A DNA stretch of 64,000 nucleotides from BOG-938 sp035524315 (lineage in GTDB: Bacteria > Pseudomonadota > Alphaproteobacteria > Caulobacterales > Caulobacteraceae). Under the pieces are notes generated by a model. It was not told where the DNA came from. It saw only the letters and a program-made list of their open reading frames with translations, and did no database searches. Shown piece by piece: positions 62,919 to 64,000 of the stretch; positions within the stretch are counted from its first letter, which is position 1, and each line of letters opens with the position of its first letter. The translations under genes were made by a program, and so were the position numbers. The stretch lies in NCBI GenBank assembly GCA_035524315.1, contig DATKPD010000067.1, positions 1 to 64,000 on the forward strand. The letters are read 5' to 3'.

Positions 62919-64000
62919 CTATTTCGCCGGCGGCACGAACGCCGGCATGGAGTCTTCCCAACGGCTGTCGGTCAGCATTTGCTTGTCCGATCCGTCCGGG
63001 TTCATGGACCAGACTTGGCCATACGGCTGGAACGAGTTGTCGTAGAGCGCCGCCTCATCCTTGAAGCCGTATTCGCTGCTGTCCCACAGGATCTTCTTGC
63101 CATCCCAACTCCACACGGCGTGGGCGTCCGACGCGGGGAAGGTCGTCAGTCGCTGCAGGTTCGAGCCGTCCGACTTGATGGTGAAGATGTCGAAATTGCC
63201 GTCCTTCTGCTTGCGGGTGAACACGATGCTGTCGGCGGCGGGCGACCAGCCGGGCACATTGTCCCAGTCGTTGGTCAGCACCCGGACCTTGCGCGTGTCC
63301 AGGTCCATGATGCGCAGACCTTCGTCGTTCTTGGCCCACGAGCGGAACACCATCTGCTTGCCATCGGGCGAAACGCTGGCGAAGCCCGTGTTCGACGTGG
63401 CGGGGGTCAAGTCCTGCACGCCCGTGCCGTCGCGGCTGATCATCTTGATATTGGCGACGGTCTGGTCGCGCGTGCGCCAGTAGCCGCCAAAGCTGAACAC
63501 GATCGACTTGCTGTCCGGCGTCCACGAAGGCGTCAGCGCAACGCCCACCATGTCGCCGCACTGGCCCGAGGGGTTCTTGCCGGCCGCGCAATTGGTGCTG
63601 GACTGGAACACCAGCTTCCTGTTGCTGCCGTCGGCGTTCATGGTGACCAGTGACGTATCGACGTCCTTGCTTGAAAGCGCCAGGGTCCCGTCCTTGGCGA
63701 ACATCGGAAACACGTCTGTATAGCGATAGTCGTAATTCGCGTTCCAGCTGTAGAGCGGGGTATTCTGCTCCAAAGGCGTGTTGGCGATTTGCTCGTAGAT
63801 CACCTGCTTGCCATCGGTGGACCACGACGGTTCACGCAGGTTCACCGGGAACTGCGCGGGGCCATCGGAATACATGATGCCGTCGGTTTGAGCCGATTTC
63901 GTGCTGTAGGCGAAGCGCCCGCCCGGCAAAAACTGGGGGAACAGCTTCACGCCCGGGCCAGACGTCAGGACCTTCGTCTCGCCCGACCCCACGTCGATCG
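62919..64000 (-). CDS. TolB-like (PD40) beta-propeller protein, 5' end outside the window
   Basis: At least 360 codons. The frame stays open to the window edge, with coding sequence continuing upstream of an internal Met at 63992. Repeated PD40 blades: SWSTDGKQVIYE, SWTPDSKSIVFSFGG, SVSPDGKQMVFRS, WSPAADSIVFTRK, WSWDGKKILWDS. Such proteins are usually periplasmic, as in TolB or in S9/amidohydrolase-linked propellers; the missing N-terminus could carry a signal peptide or a catalytic domain. Confidence 0.85.
   Translation of the reverse strand, partial: IDVGSGETKVLTSGPGVKLFPQFLPGGRFAYSTKSAQTDGIMYSDGPAQFPVNLREPSWSTDGKQVIYEQIANTPLEQNTPLYSWNANYDYRYTDVFPMFAKDGTLALSSKDVDTSLVTMNADGSNRKLVFQSSTNCAAGKNPSGQCGDMVGVALTPSWTPDSKSIVFSFGGYWRTRDQTVANIKMISRDGTGVQDLTPATSNTGFASVSPDGKQMVFRSWAKNDEGLRIMDLDTRKVRVLTNDWDNVPGWSPAADSIVFTRKQKDGNFDIFTIKSDGSNLQRLTTFPASDAHAVWSWDGKKILWDSSEYGFKDEAALYDNSFQPYGQVWSMNPDGSDKQMLTDSRWEDSMPAFVPPAK

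Overview
This window is high-GC bacterial DNA, most likely from an alphaproteobacterium of the Caulobacteraceae (Caulobacter/Phenylobacterium type). That assignment is an inference. It rests on the GC-rich codon use, the hrcA-grpE / rph / rdgB-hemW / dnaK-dnaJ neighbourhood, a FixK-type oxygen regulator with its target boxes, and the DUF2244, DUF971, DUF983 and DUF6065 genes.

Region 1 (1-24.6 kb) is mostly core chromosome. It holds protein quality control (grpE, hrcA, dnaK, dnaJ, a YbbN-like thioredoxin, a LON-domain protein), RNA and nucleotide housekeeping (rph, rdgB), haem/Fe-S biology (hemW), DNA repair (alkB), cell division (ftsK), ubiquinone hydroxylation and several small conserved proteins. 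The rph to rdgB interval carries about 3.7 kb of extra material: an AT-richer two-gene cassette (AlbA_2/Schlafen-type ATPase plus ParA-type ATPase, start/stop overlapped), a fragment resembling the C-terminal domain of a large catalase, and a glycerate-kinase-like gene.

Region 2 (24,649-45,990) is a complete integrative element of about 21.3 kb inserted in a tRNA-Gly(GCC) gene. It is bounded by a 55-bp perfect direct repeat of the tRNA 3' part and carries a tyrosine integrase at its right end, an AlpA-like regulator and a P4-type primase/helicase. Its cargo is a seven-gene, one-direction defence operon: a class 1 DISARM-like set (drmD SNF2 helicase, drmMI adenine methylase, drmA helicase, drmB DUF1998). 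Inserted between drmMI and drmA are a HEPN-like protein and an unknown protein, and an AIPR-family abortive-infection protein sits where the phospholipase-D gene drmC would be expected. A divergent McrA-like HNH endonuclease flanks the operon. This variant defence island is the most unusual content of the window.

Region 3 (46-64 kb) is an oxygen-limitation cluster. It encodes cytochrome bd oxidase (cydABX) with its assembly transporter (cydDC), a tandem universal stress protein, a lone receiver protein, a FixK-type regulator, an NRAMP-type transporter, acetate kinase and a phosphotransacetylase-like enzyme, a zinc alcohol dehydrogenase, a LigB-type dioxygenase and oxygen-independent coproporphyrinogen oxidase (hemN). 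Six 14-bp FNR/FixK-type palindromes, each about 50-170 bp upstream of a start codon, mark this as a likely FixK regulon that includes fixK itself. The window ends inside a TolB-like beta-propeller gene.
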